Positions 56,557 through 64,000 of a stretch of DNA of 64,000 nucleotides are shown piece after piece. The notes beneath the pieces were generated by a model that saw nothing but the letters and a program-made list of their open reading frames with translations, was not told the DNA's origin and did no database searches. This DNA is from an uncultured Hydrogenophaga sp. GTDB taxonomy: Bacteria; Pseudomonadota; Gammaproteobacteria; Burkholderiales; Burkholderiaceae_C. A program made the translations under genes and the position numbers. The stretch is taken from assembly GCF_958439165.1 (NCBI RefSeq), contig NZ_OY288123.1, positions 124,001 to 188,000 of the forward strand. Reading direction: 5' to 3'. The stretch's first letter is position 1, and every line of letters begins with the position of its first letter.

Positions 56557-58064
56557 TCCCGATTGTCGCTCCCCAGCCTGGCATCGAGCGTGAAACGGAA
56601 GGTGGCGCCCTGGCCGGGGGCGCTTTCGGCCCAGACCCGCCCGCCGTGGCGGGTGACGATGCGGTGCACGATGCTCAGACCCAGGCCGGTGCCGGCGTAG
56701 TCGCGTTCCGAATGCAGCCGGCAGAACGGATCGAACAGGCGCGAGGCCTTGGTCGAATCGAAGCCGCAGCCGTGATCGCGTACGAAGTACACGGTTTCGC
56801 CCTCGAGGATCTCGCTGCCGACCTCGATGCGGATGACCTCCTGGCGGCCGCTGAACTTCCAGGCGTTGCGCAGCAGGTTGTCCATGACGCTGCGCATCAG
56901 GGCCAGATCGGCCACCACCGACATGCCGGGCTGCACCTGCAGCTCGCAGGCCCGCAGCGGCTCGGCGTCGCGCAGGGTGTCCATCAGCTCCCGGGTCAGC
57001 TCGCTGAGGTCCAGGGGCGCGGGCATGATGTCCTGGCGGGACAGGCGCGACATGTTCAGCAGCGCGTCGATCAGTTTGCCCATGTGCCGGACCGAGGTGC
57101 TGATGCGGTCGAGCATGGCAGTTCCCTCGTCTCCCAGCGCCTGTGCATGTTCCTCGGTCAGGATCAGGCTCAGGCCCGAGATGGCGCGCAGGGGCGCACG
57201 CAGGTCGTGCGCCACGGTGTGGTTGAAGGCTTCGAGCTCCTTCATGCTGTGCTGGAGTTCGCGTGTGCGCTCCTGCACCCGGGCCTCCAGCACTTCATTG
57301 GCCTGCTGCAGGGCGTCGGACGCCAGCTTGGCCTCGGTGATGTCCTGCACCACGCAGCTGGTGCGGCCGTCTTCCAGCCTCGCACCGTCCATGCGCAGCC
57401 AGCGCAGGCCCTCGCCCCGCATCCAGGTGCGGAACTCCTGGCTGAAGCGACCGGGCACCTGGCCCATGAGGCAGCGGGTGACCGCCAGCCGGTCGTCCTC
57501 GACCACGACCTGCAGCACCTGGGCCAGTGAAACGGCGGCATGTTCGGCCACGCCGATGCGGCGCGCGCTGGCACCGGCGGTGCGCACCGTGCCGGCTTCG
57601 GGGTCGCATTCCAGGCTGCCCATGTTGGCCGACTGCAGCGCTTGGGCGAGCAGGTGCTGGTTCTCGTGAAAGGCCAGCTGCATCTGGTGGCGCTCCAGCG
57701 CCATCTGGATGGTGGCGTGCAGCTCGTGCTCCGAGAACGGCTTGATCAGGTAACCGTAGGGATGGGTCAGACGGGCACGCTCCAGCGTGGCGTCTTCCGA
57801 ATACGCGGTGAGGTAGATCACCGGCACGGCGCCCAGGGGCAGGTGGTTCAGCGCGACGGCGACCTCGATGCCGTCCATGTCGCCCTTGATGTGGATGTCC
57901 ATCAGCACCAGATCGGGTCGCTGTGCTTGCACCATCGACAGACACTCGCGGCCGGACTCGACCACTCCCGCCACCCGGTAACCCATGTGCTGCAGGCGTT
58001 CCTGCAGGTTGAAGGCCACGATGGCTTCGTCCTCGACGATCAGGATCCGGGCGGGCCCCTTCAT
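56553..58064 (-). CDS. Sensor histidine kinase with N-terminal receiver domain
   Basis: 503 residues. The receiver domain (~5-125) has Asp56 in LVLMDIHIKGDMDG and the Lys in YLIKPFSE. A PAS-like region follows (~135-245), then a coiled linker. HisKA has His286 in NHTVAHDLRAPLRA, and HATPase has NLLRNAWKFSG, DHGCGF and GTGLGLSIVHRIV. No membrane segment is present, so it is cytoplasmic and takes its input by phosphorelay, probably from the kinase encoded just upstream (4-base overlap). No DNA-binding response regulator is nearby. Confidence 0.92.
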
Positions 58065-59086
58065 GCCAGCCGCTCCAGCTGAAAGCGCAACTCGAAACGG
58101 ACCGGGTTGCTGCGGTGGATGTCGAGCACGCCGCCAAGCTGGCGGGTGAGCAGCTGCACCAGCTGCAAGCCCAGTGTCCGGGTCTGCAGCAGGTCGAGGT
58201 CGTCCGGCAGGGGTTCACCGTCGTTGCTGACCGTCAGCACCATGTGGCCGGGCGATGGCTCGATCATCCGGATCTCGACATGCCCGCTGCGGCCGCTGCC
58301 GAAGCCGTGCTTGAGTGCATTGCTCACCAGCTCGTTGATCACCAGGCCGCAGGGAATGGCCTCGTTGATCGGCAGCTTGATGTCGCTGGCCATGACCTGG
58401 ATGTCCACCGGTCCGGCCACCGAGCGGTAGGACTCGGTGAGGCTGCGGACCAGCTCGTCCAGGAAGCGGGCGAAGTCGACCTGGGCCAGGTTCTCCGACA
58501 AGTAGAGCGTCTGGTGGATCAGCGACATCGACCGGATGCGGTTCTGGCTGTCCCGCAGCGCGTCGATCAGGTCGTGGTCCTGCAGCCGCATGGCCTGCAG
58601 GTCGAGCAGGCTGTGGATGACCTGCAGGTTGTTCTTGACCCGGTGGTGCACCTCGCGCAGCAGCAGCTCCTTCTGCGCCAGCGCGTCCTGGATGCGTCGC
58701 TCGTTCTGCTTGCGCTCCGACAGGTCCAGGATGACCGACAGGATCATCGTGCCCTCGCCGGTCTCCACCGGGTTGATGCCGATCTCCACCGGAAACTCGC
58801 TGCCGTCCTTGCGCCTGCCGGCCAGATCGCGCCCGGCACCCATCGGCCGGGCCGAGGTTTCGGCCAGGAAGCCCTGGCGGTAGCCGGGGTGGGCATGGCG
58901 GTACCGCTCCGGCACCAGCACCTCCACCCGCTGTCCGATCAGTTCGTCGCTGCCATAGCCGAAGGTCTGTTCCGCCAGCCGGTTGGCGCGGGTGATTTCC
59001 CCGGCCTGATTGACCACGATCATCGAGACCGGGGTGCGGTCGAATGCCTGCCCGAGGTATTCGTCGAGCCGTACGCTTTGGGCCAT
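58061..59086 (-). CDS. PAS domain sensor histidine kinase (HisKA_2 type)
   Basis: 341 residues. A PAS domain (~10-130) is followed by a HisKA_2 phosphoacceptor REVHHRVKNNLQVIHSLL and an ATPase domain with CGLVINELVSNALKHGF and LGLQLVQLLTRQLGG. No membrane helix is seen, so it is soluble. Kinases of this type often pass phosphate to stand-alone receivers, here most plausibly the receiver of the next gene. The ATG at 59086 has GAAGGA 6 bases upstream; earlier starts lack it. Confidence 0.9.
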   Translation of the reverse strand: MAQSVRLDEYLGQAFDRTPVSMIVVNQAGEITRANRLAEQTFGYGSDELIGQRVEVLVPERYRHAHPGYRQGFLAETSARPMGAGRDLAGRRKDGSEFPVEIGINPVETGEGTMILSVILDLSERKQNERRIQDALAQKELLLREVHHRVKNNLQVIHSLLDLQAMRLQDHDLIDALRDSQNRIRSMSLIHQTLYLSENLAQVDFARFLDELVRSLTESYRSVAGPVDIQVMASDIKLPINEAIPCGLVINELVSNALKHGFGSGRSGHVEIRMIEPSPGHMVLTVSNDGEPLPDDLDLLQTRTLGLQLVQLLTRQLGGVLDIHRSNPVRFELRFQLERLA

Positions 59087-59229
59087 GTGTCCTTCGCCTT
59101 GTTCCCTCGTCCAGACCATGCTACGCCGATGGACACCCTTTGGATGCATTACCGGCAGGGGGTATGCGTAACAAGTCCCCCGGGCGTGACAACCGGCCGC
59201 TTCCGGTCGGGCTGGCGGTCAGACTTCAG

Positions 59230-60090
59230 TCAGTCTTCGGTCAGGGCCGCCAGGTCGGCTTCCGAGAACCCCGCTGCGCGGCGGGCGGCCTCGTTGAAGG
59301 GCGGGCGGGGCCTGGGTGCGGCGTGGCGGCGTGCCAGCAGGCGGTAGTGGGAGATCGGCTCCAGATCCTGTCGGTCGCAGAGCCAGCCGTACCAGCGGTT
59401 GCCCACCGCCACATGGCCGATCTCGTCGCGCAGGATGATGTCCAGGATCTCGACCGCCCGCAGCGCCTCGGGCGTGCCGACCTGGCGCAGGCGGCGCTGG
59501 ATCAGGGGGGTGGCGTCCAGCCCCCGGGCTTCCAGCGTGCGCGGCACCAGGGCCATGCGGGCGGTGATGTCGTCCTGGGTGCGCACGCACATGGTCCACA
59601 GGCCGTCGTGGGCGGTGAAGTCGCCATAGCCGTGCCCCAGTGCGGCCAGGTGTTCGGCCAGCAGCCCGAAGTGGGTCGCCTCTTCGTCGGCCACGCGCAG
59701 CCAGTCGCGGTAGTACCCGGCCGGCATCCCGGCAAAGCGCCACACGGCGTCCAGCGCCAGGTTGACGGCGTTGAACTCGATGTGGGCAATGGCGTGCAGC
59801 TGGGCGGCCAGCCCTTCGCGGGTGAACGGGGTGCGGTGGGGCACCTCGGCCGGCGGCACCAGCAGGGGTTGTGGCGGGCGGCCGGGCAGGGGGGCAGGCG
59901 GCTCGGTCAGCACCAGTTCCCTTTCCCGTTCCAGCGCCGGGTCAGCAGCATTCGCGCTTTCCAGTGCCGCCAGCCGTTGCCACAGCGCGTGCGTGGCCGC
60001 CACCTTGGCAGCCGGGTCGGCCAGCAGCAGGGCCTGCAGGGCGGCCGCGCGCAAGCCGGGGTCGGGATCGGGAACGGGGGCATGGGCCAT
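59230..60090 (-). CDS. DUF455 family ferritin-like protein
   Basis: 286 residues from ATG 60090; a longer start at 60111 exists. The ferritin-like di-iron pattern is visible in IAHIEFNAVNLALDAVWRF, VADEEATHFGLLAEHL and ILRDEIGHVAVGNRWY (E-x2-H type ligands). The family is uncharacterised but may bind iron or act as an oxygenase; some relatives modify tRNA. The 60090 start is favoured because TAGAAT lies 7 bases before it, like the other leaderless genes here. A 143-base gene-free gap separates its end from the sensor kinase start. Confidence 0.85.
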   Translation of the reverse strand: MAHAPVPDPDPGLRAAALQALLLADPAAKVAATHALWQRLAALESANAADPALERERELVLTEPPAPLPGRPPQPLLVPPAEVPHRTPFTREGLAAQLHAIAHIEFNAVNLALDAVWRFAGMPAGYYRDWLRVADEEATHFGLLAEHLAALGHGYGDFTAHDGLWTMCVRTQDDITARMALVPRTLEARGLDATPLIQRRLRQVGTPEALRAVEILDIILRDEIGHVAVGNRWYGWLCDRQDLEPISHYRLLARRHAAPRPRPPFNEAARRAAGFSEADLAALTED

Positions 60091-60093
60091 CCC

Positions 60094-60103
60094 TACAATT
60101 CTA
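60094..60103. promoter_or_regulatory. Symmetric bidirectional promoter core
   Basis: TACAATTCTA contains TACAAT on the plus strand (60094-60099) and TAGAAT on the minus strand (60103-60098), overlapping by two bases. The plus-strand box would serve the carbonic anhydrase gene with a normal leader; the minus-strand box would serve DUF455 almost leaderless. -35 elements are not clear. Confidence 0.45.
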
Positions 60104-60128
60104 GTTTTCATACCCCCGGAGGCACCGC

Positions 60129-60653
60129 ATGGCCATCTACGAACTCGACGGAACCGCGCCCCGGCTGGCGCCCAGCGCCTGGGTGGCCGACAACGCCCAG
60201 GTCATGGGCAGCGTCACCCTGGCCGAGGACAGCAGCGTGTGGTTCGGTGTGACCATCCGTGGCGACACCGAGACCATCGCGGTGGGCGAGGGCAGCAATG
60301 TGCAGGATGGCAGCGTGCTGCATGCCGATGTGGGTTTCCCGCTCACCATCGGCCGCCACGTGACCGTGGGGCATCAGGTCATGCTGCACGGCTGCACCAT
60401 CGGCGACGAATCGCTCATCGGCATCGGGGCGGTGGTGCTCAATGGCGCCAAGATCGGCAAGCATTGCCTGGTGGGCGCCGGCGCCCTGGTGACCGAGGGC
60501 AAGGAATTCCCGGACGGCTCCATGATCATCGGCAGCCCGGCCCGCGCCATCAAGACGCTCACGCCCGAGCAGATCGCCGGTCTTCGTCGCAGCGCCGAGC
60601 ACTATATCGAGAACGCACGCCGCTACCGCCAGGGCTTGAAAAAGATCGGCTGA
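60129..60653 (+). CDS. Gamma-carbonic anhydrase family protein
   Basis: 174 residues of a left-handed beta helix built from hexapeptide repeats (SVWFGVTIRGD, NVQDGSVLHAD, GHQVMLHGCTIGD, LIGIGAVVLNGAKIG). The three zinc histidines are in VLHAD, VTVGH and MLHGC. Such proteins are carbonic anhydrases or CoA-related (PaaY-type) hydrolases. CGGAGG precedes the ATG by 6 bases. The gene next to hslO is a common order in Burkholderiales. Confidence 0.92.
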   Translation: MAIYELDGTAPRLAPSAWVADNAQVMGSVTLAEDSSVWFGVTIRGDTETIAVGEGSNVQDGSVLHADVGFPLTIGRHVTVGHQVMLHGCTIGDESLIGIGAVVLNGAKIGKHCLVGAGALVTEGKEFPDGSMIIGSPARAIKTLTPEQIAGLRRSAEHYIENARRYRQGLKKIG

Positions 60654-60689
60654 CCCCGAACTGCCCGCGTTGTTCCTTGAAAGCCCCCT

Positions 60690-61670
60690 GTGTCCGAACT
60701 CCACAAATTCGTCTTTGAAGGCCTGCCGGTGCGCGGCATGCTGGTCCGCCTGACCGATGCCTGGCAGGACATCCTGCGCCGCCGTGCCGAAGCCGGCGGC
60801 TACCCGGCCGCCGTGACCGAGCTGCTGGGTGAAATGACCGCCGCCGCCGCACTCATGCAGGCCAACATCAAGTTCAACGGCTCTCTCACGCTGCAGATCA
60901 TGGGCGACGGTCCGGTCAAGCTGGCGGTGGCCGAGGTGCAGCCGGACCTGGCCCTGCGGTCCACCGCCACCGTCATGGGTGAAGTGGCGCCGGACGCACC
61001 GCTCTCGCACATGGTGAACGTCACCAACCAGGGGCGCTGTGCCATCACCCTGGACCCGAAGGATCGCCTGCCGGGTCAGCAGCCCTACCAGGGCGTGGTG
61101 CCGCTGTTCGGCGACCGCCACGAGAAGCTGGAGCGCATCAGCGAGGTCATCGAGCACTACATGCTGCAGAGCGAACAGCTCGACACCCGGCTGGTGCTGG
61201 CCGCCAACGGTGAGGTGGCGGCCGGCCTGCTGATCCAGCGGCTTCCCCTGCAGGGCGAGGCCAACCTGGGCGGCAGCGGCGTGGTCCGCAGCGACGAGGA
61301 CCACATCGGCCGCAACGAGGACTACAACCGCATCGCCATCCTGGCGGCCAGCCTGAAGCGCGAGGAACTGCTCACGCTGGACGCCGACACCATCCTGCAC
61401 CGCCTGTTCTGGGAAGAAGACCTGCGCCGTTTCGAGCCGCTGATCGGCGAGCAGGGCCCGCGCTTTGCCTGCACCTGCTCGAGCGAGCGGGTGAGCAGCA
61501 TGCTGCGCAGCCTGGGCCGCGAGGAGGTGGAGTCCATCATTGCCGAGCAGGGTCGCGTGGAGGTGGGCTGCGACTTCTGTGGCGCCCAGTACCGCTTCGA
61601 CCCGGTGGATGCGGCCCAGGTGTTCCTGCAGGTCGATCAGCAGCCGCCGGTCAACCGCCAGACCCACTGA
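60690..61670 (+). CDS. hslO: Hsp33 family redox-regulated chaperone
   Basis: 326 residues. The C-terminal redox switch has four zinc cysteines in FACTCSSER and VGCDFCGAQYRF (C-x-C ... C-x2-C). The N-terminal fold shows LTLQIMGDGPVKLAVAEV. It becomes a holdase chaperone when the cysteines are oxidised. It starts with GTG at 60690; AAAGCCCCCT before it is a weak ribosome site. It ends 7 bases from the convergent ATPase gene. Confidence 0.95.
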   Translation: MSELHKFVFEGLPVRGMLVRLTDAWQDILRRRAEAGGYPAAVTELLGEMTAAAALMQANIKFNGSLTLQIMGDGPVKLAVAEVQPDLALRSTATVMGEVAPDAPLSHMVNVTNQGRCAITLDPKDRLPGQQPYQGVVPLFGDRHEKLERISEVIEHYMLQSEQLDTRLVLAANGEVAAGLLIQRLPLQGEANLGGSGVVRSDEDHIGRNEDYNRIAILAASLKREELLTLDADTILHRLFWEEDLRRFEPLIGEQGPRFACTCSSERVSSMLRSLGREEVESIIAEQGRVEVGCDFCGAQYRFDPVDAAQVFLQVDQQPPVNRQTH

Positions 61671-61677
61671 CCCGGCT

Positions 61678-62379
61678 TCAGTCCTTTCCGGTCTGGCGCT
61701 GCCGCACCAGGCCGCTGAACAGCCGGTGCTCGCATTCCGGGTCGCTGCAGTTGTCGCAGTTCCAGCGGCCGGTACCTTGTTCCAGCTCGGCGTCGCTGGC
61801 CACCAGGGGCTGGCTCAGGCGTGATCCGAGCAGGTTCTGCACCGCCCGAAGGGCGTGGCTCAGGCGTTGCGGGCCGCGCCCGTACACCGGGGTGAAGGCC
61901 CGTCCGGCGCCCTGAAGCGCCTGGCGCAGCCGGCGGTCGATGGCCTCGCGCACGGCCGGGCTGTCGCGGAACAGGCCATCGGGCTGCCAGGGCAGGTCCA
62001 GGCCCATCAGCAGGCTGAGATCGGTGCTGCGATGCCGCTCCAGCGCATCGGTCCACAGGCTGTCGTCGGCAAAGTAGTGCGCGCTGTAGGCGGCGACCAC
62101 CAGGCCGGTGGTGTCGGCGATCACCACGTCCACGCGGCCCTGCAGGGCCGCAGCGATCTGCCGGTCCTGCTCGGCGGCGATGGCCGACTGTTCGTGTGCC
62201 AGCGGTGCACGGCCCATGTCCACGCACCAGGCCCGCAGGTGTTCGGGCACCAGGGCCACGCGCAGGCCATGGGCCTGCAGCGCTGCTGCCAGTTCGAGGG
62301 ATAGGGTCGATTTGCCGCTGGACTCGCCGCCCAGCAAGGCGATGCAGGCGGGGGCCGGGGCTGCCGTGTCGGCGGCCAT
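61678..62379 (-). CDS. NadR-like AAA family ATPase
   Basis: 233 residues. A P-loop GGESSGKSTLSLELAAAL is near residue 17-34; ALVPEHLRAWCVDMG and VVIADTTGLVVAAYS match the NadR/nicotinamide-riboside-kinase-like ATPase group (AAA_28). A C-terminal tail carries C-x2-C-x4-C-x-H (CDNCSDPECEH), a possible metal site. The substrate is unknown; it lacks the adenylyltransferase domain of full NadR. It lies 6 bases after ftsB. Confidence 0.8.
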   Translation of the reverse strand: MAADTAAPAPACIALLGGESSGKSTLSLELAAALQAHGLRVALVPEHLRAWCVDMGRAPLAHEQSAIAAEQDRQIAAALQGRVDVVIADTTGLVVAAYSAHYFADDSLWTDALERHRSTDLSLLMGLDLPWQPDGLFRDSPAVREAIDRRLRQALQGAGRAFTPVYGRGPQRLSHALRAVQNLLGSRLSQPLVASDAELEQGTGRWNCDNCSDPECEHRLFSGLVRQRQTGKD

Positions 62380-62385
62380 GGCCCC

Positions 62386-62679
62386 TCAGCGCGGCGTCTG
62401 GCCGGGCACGGCCACCTGCACGAAGATTTCGTTGGGCCGCACCATGCCCAGGTCCTGACGGGCCAGTTCCTCGACCATGTCCAGGCCTTCCTGGAGGTCG
62501 CGCACCTCGCTGGCGATCTGGTCGTTGCGCTGCTGCGCCTGCTCGTTGGCCTCGACCTGCGCGGCCAGCTCGCGCTTCATCTCGGCCACCCGCGGCACGC
62601 TGCCCCGGCCCAGCCACAGCTGGGCGTGCAGCATCAGCAGCAGACCGACCAGCAGGGCAGGGATGAGGCGGCTGGCCAT
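62386..62679 (-). CDS. ftsB: Cell division protein FtsB
   Basis: 97 residues. One N-terminal membrane helix (LIPALLVGLLLMLHAQLWL) is followed by a coiled coil (~30-70) and the conserved RQDLGMVRPNEIFVQV end. It links FtsL and FtsQ in the divisome. The ATG at 62679 lies 8 bases after eno, a classic pairing; the longer in-frame sequence is antisense-like. Confidence 0.94.
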   Translation of the reverse strand: MASRLIPALLVGLLLMLHAQLWLGRGSVPRVAEMKRELAAQVEANEQAQQRNDQIASEVRDLQEGLDMVEELARQDLGMVRPNEIFVQVAVPGQTPR

Positions 62680-62687
62680 GGGACGGG

Positions 62688-63971
62688 TCAGCGCAGGTTG
62701 TAGAAGGCTGCGCGGCCCGGGTACACCGCCACCTCGCCCAGGTCTTCCTCGATGCGCAGCAGCTGGTTGTACTTGGCCATGCGGTCCGAACGCGAGAGCG
62801 AGCCGGTCTTGATCTGGCCGGCGTTGGTGCCCACCGCGATGTCGGCGATGGTGTTGTCTTCGGTCTCGCCCGAGCGGTGGCTGATGACGGCGGTGTAGCC
62901 GGCGCGCTTGGCCATCTCGATGGCGGCGAAGGTTTCGGTCAGGGTGCCGATCTGGTTGATCTTGATCAGGATCGAGTTGGCGATGTCCTTGTCGATGCCT
63001 TCCTGCAGGATCTTGGTGTTGGTGACGAACAGGTCGTCGCCCACCAGCTGCACCTTCTTGCCCAGGCGCTCGGTGAGGTGTTTCCAGCCGTCCCAGTCGC
63101 CTTCGGCCATGCCGTCCTCGATGCTGATGATGGGGTACTTGTCGCACCAGGTGGCCAGGATGTTGGTCCACTCCTCGGCAGTGAGCTGCAGGCCTTCGCC
63201 TTCCAGGTGGTACTTGCCGTCCTTGTAGAACTCGCTGGCGGCGCAGTCCAGGCCGAGGGCGATCTGTTCACCGGCGGTGTAGCCGGCCTTGTCGATGGCT
63301 TCCAGGATCATCTGCAGCGCGGCCTCGTGGCTGGGCACGTTGGGGGCAAAGCCGCCTTCGTCGCCCACGGCAATGCTCATGCCCTTGTCGTGCAGGATCT
63401 TCTTGAGCGCGTGGAACACCTCGGCACCCCAGCGCAGCGCTTCGCGGAAGCTCGGTGCGCCCACCGGAATGATCATGAGCTCCTGCAGATCCAGGTTGTT
63501 GTTGGCGTGCGCGCCGCCGTTGACCACGTTCATCATGGGCACCGGCATCTGCACCGCGTTCATGCCGCCGAAGTAGCGGTAGAGCGGCAGGCCGGCTTCT
63601 TCGGCAGCGGCACGGGCCACGGCCATGGAGACGGCCAGCATGGCGTTGGCGCCCAGGCGGCCCTTGTTGTCGGTGCCGTCCAGGTCGATCAGGGTCTTGT
63701 CCAGGAAGGCCTGTTCGGAAGCGTCCAGGCCCAGCACGGCCTCGCTGATCTCGGTGTTGATGTTCTCGACCGCGCGCAGCACGCCCTTGCCGAGGTAACG
63801 GCCCTTGTCGCCGTCGCGCAGCTCGATGGCTTCACGGCTGCCGGTGGAGGCGCCGGAGGGCACGGCGGCCCGGCCCATCACGCCGGATTCCAGCAGCACG
63901 TCGCACTCGACGGTGGGATTGCCGCGGCTGTCCAGCACTTCGCGGCCAACGATGTCAACGATTGCACTCAT
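62688..63971 (-). CDS. eno: Phosphopyruvate hydratase (enolase)
   Basis: 427 residues. Landmarks are SGASTGSREAIELRDGD, VGDEGGFAPN with the catalytic acid, the magnesium ligands in SIEDGMAEGDWDGW and VGDDLFVTN, and SHRSGETEDNTIADIAV. It converts 2-phosphoglycerate to phosphoenolpyruvate. The 29 bases left of the window after its start contain a purine-rich leader (AAGGCAGAAGAACCC before ATG). Confidence 0.98.
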   Translation of the reverse strand: MSAIVDIVGREVLDSRGNPTVECDVLLESGVMGRAAVPSGASTGSREAIELRDGDKGRYLGKGVLRAVENINTEISEAVLGLDASEQAFLDKTLIDLDGTDNKGRLGANAMLAVSMAVARAAAEEAGLPLYRYFGGMNAVQMPVPMMNVVNGGAHANNNLDLQELMIIPVGAPSFREALRWGAEVFHALKKILHDKGMSIAVGDEGGFAPNVPSHEAALQMILEAIDKAGYTAGEQIALGLDCAASEFYKDGKYHLEGEGLQLTAEEWTNILATWCDKYPIISIEDGMAEGDWDGWKHLTERLGKKVQLVGDDLFVTNTKILQEGIDKDIANSILIKINQIGTLTETFAAIEMAKRAGYTAVISHRSGETEDNTIADIAVGTNAGQIKTGSLSRSDRMAKYNQLLRIEEDLGEVAVYPGRAAFYNLR

Positions 63972-64000
63972 GGGTTCTTCTGCCTTGGAGATGAAAAAAC

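Noticed and set aside
59087..59229. Possible small gene or RNA in the 143-base gap after DUF455
   Set aside because: Only a weak 5-base stem (ACCGG/CCGGT) without T-run is seen; no convincing reading frame or promoter.

Overview
The window is 64 kb of a high-GC bacterial chromosome, roughly two thirds G+C by eye. The gene content points to a betaproteobacterium of the order Burkholderiales. Markers are an orphan Bug/TctC-type periplasmic binding protein, a DUF3297 gene behind dbpA, the DUF455 / gamma-carbonic-anhydrase / Hsp33 neighbourhood, an Entner-Doudoroff operon with zwf, and ftsB next to eno. I cannot fix the genus. Coding density is very high; many neighbours overlap by the 4-base ATGA signature. 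I see no tRNA, rRNA, CRISPR array, insertion sequence or prophage.

Layout. 1-5.8 kb: the end of a photolyase/cryptochrome gene, then a MoxR / DUF58 / transglutaminase / lytic transglycosylase operon. 5.9-9 kb: a histone-deacetylase-family amidohydrolase, an enoyl-CoA hydratase and an MscS-type channel. 9-11.9 kb: a TRAP transporter (dctPQM). 11.9-16.8 kb: the etfBA electron-transfer flavoprotein genes behind two operator-like palindromes, then an acyl-CoA dehydrogenase and an FMN-dependent nitronate-monooxygenase-like enzyme. This is a fatty-acid / branched-chain acyl-CoA oxidation block.

16.9-28.7 kb is the unusual part. Four large genes (1055, 1047, 1003 and 765 codons) lie in tandem on the minus strand. 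They appear to be paralogs built on a divergent kinase-like fold. The first and last keep D-x-[HN]-x-G-N and D-N-D active-site-like motifs; the two in the middle look like pseudokinases. All have short Ser/Pro-rich N-termini and none matches a family I can name with confidence. They may be secreted effectors or toxins, but no secretion system lies in the window.

28.8-35.1 kb: zwf-pgl-edd-eda-pgi, the Entner-Doudoroff glucose operon, with a HexR-like operator in front of zwf. 35.2-41 kb: mutL, a lipoprotein hydrolase, a Bcr/CflA-type MFS pump, miaA and a LolD-like ATPase. 41-44.6 kb: a DedA protein, a two-subunit Rieske oxygenase without electron-transfer partners, a GAF protein and an OsmC protein. 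44.6-49.2 kb: amiC, tsaE, queG and an acyl-CoA synthetase. 49.4-52.8 kb: an MCE (Mla-like) lipid-transport set lacking its ATPase, and an AEC permease. 52.9-54.8 kb: the Bug protein and xerD. 54.9-59.1 kb: two sensor kinases, dbpA and DUF3297 chained by overlaps. 59.2-64 kb: a ferritin-like DUF455 protein, gamma-carbonic anhydrase, hslO, a NadR-like ATPase, ftsB and enolase.

Several genes that begin transcription units (dedA, mutL, queG, the MCE permease, the AEC permease, the MFS pump, DUF455) have a TAnnnT-like -10 box only 6-9 bases before the start codon. That suggests leaderless mRNAs.
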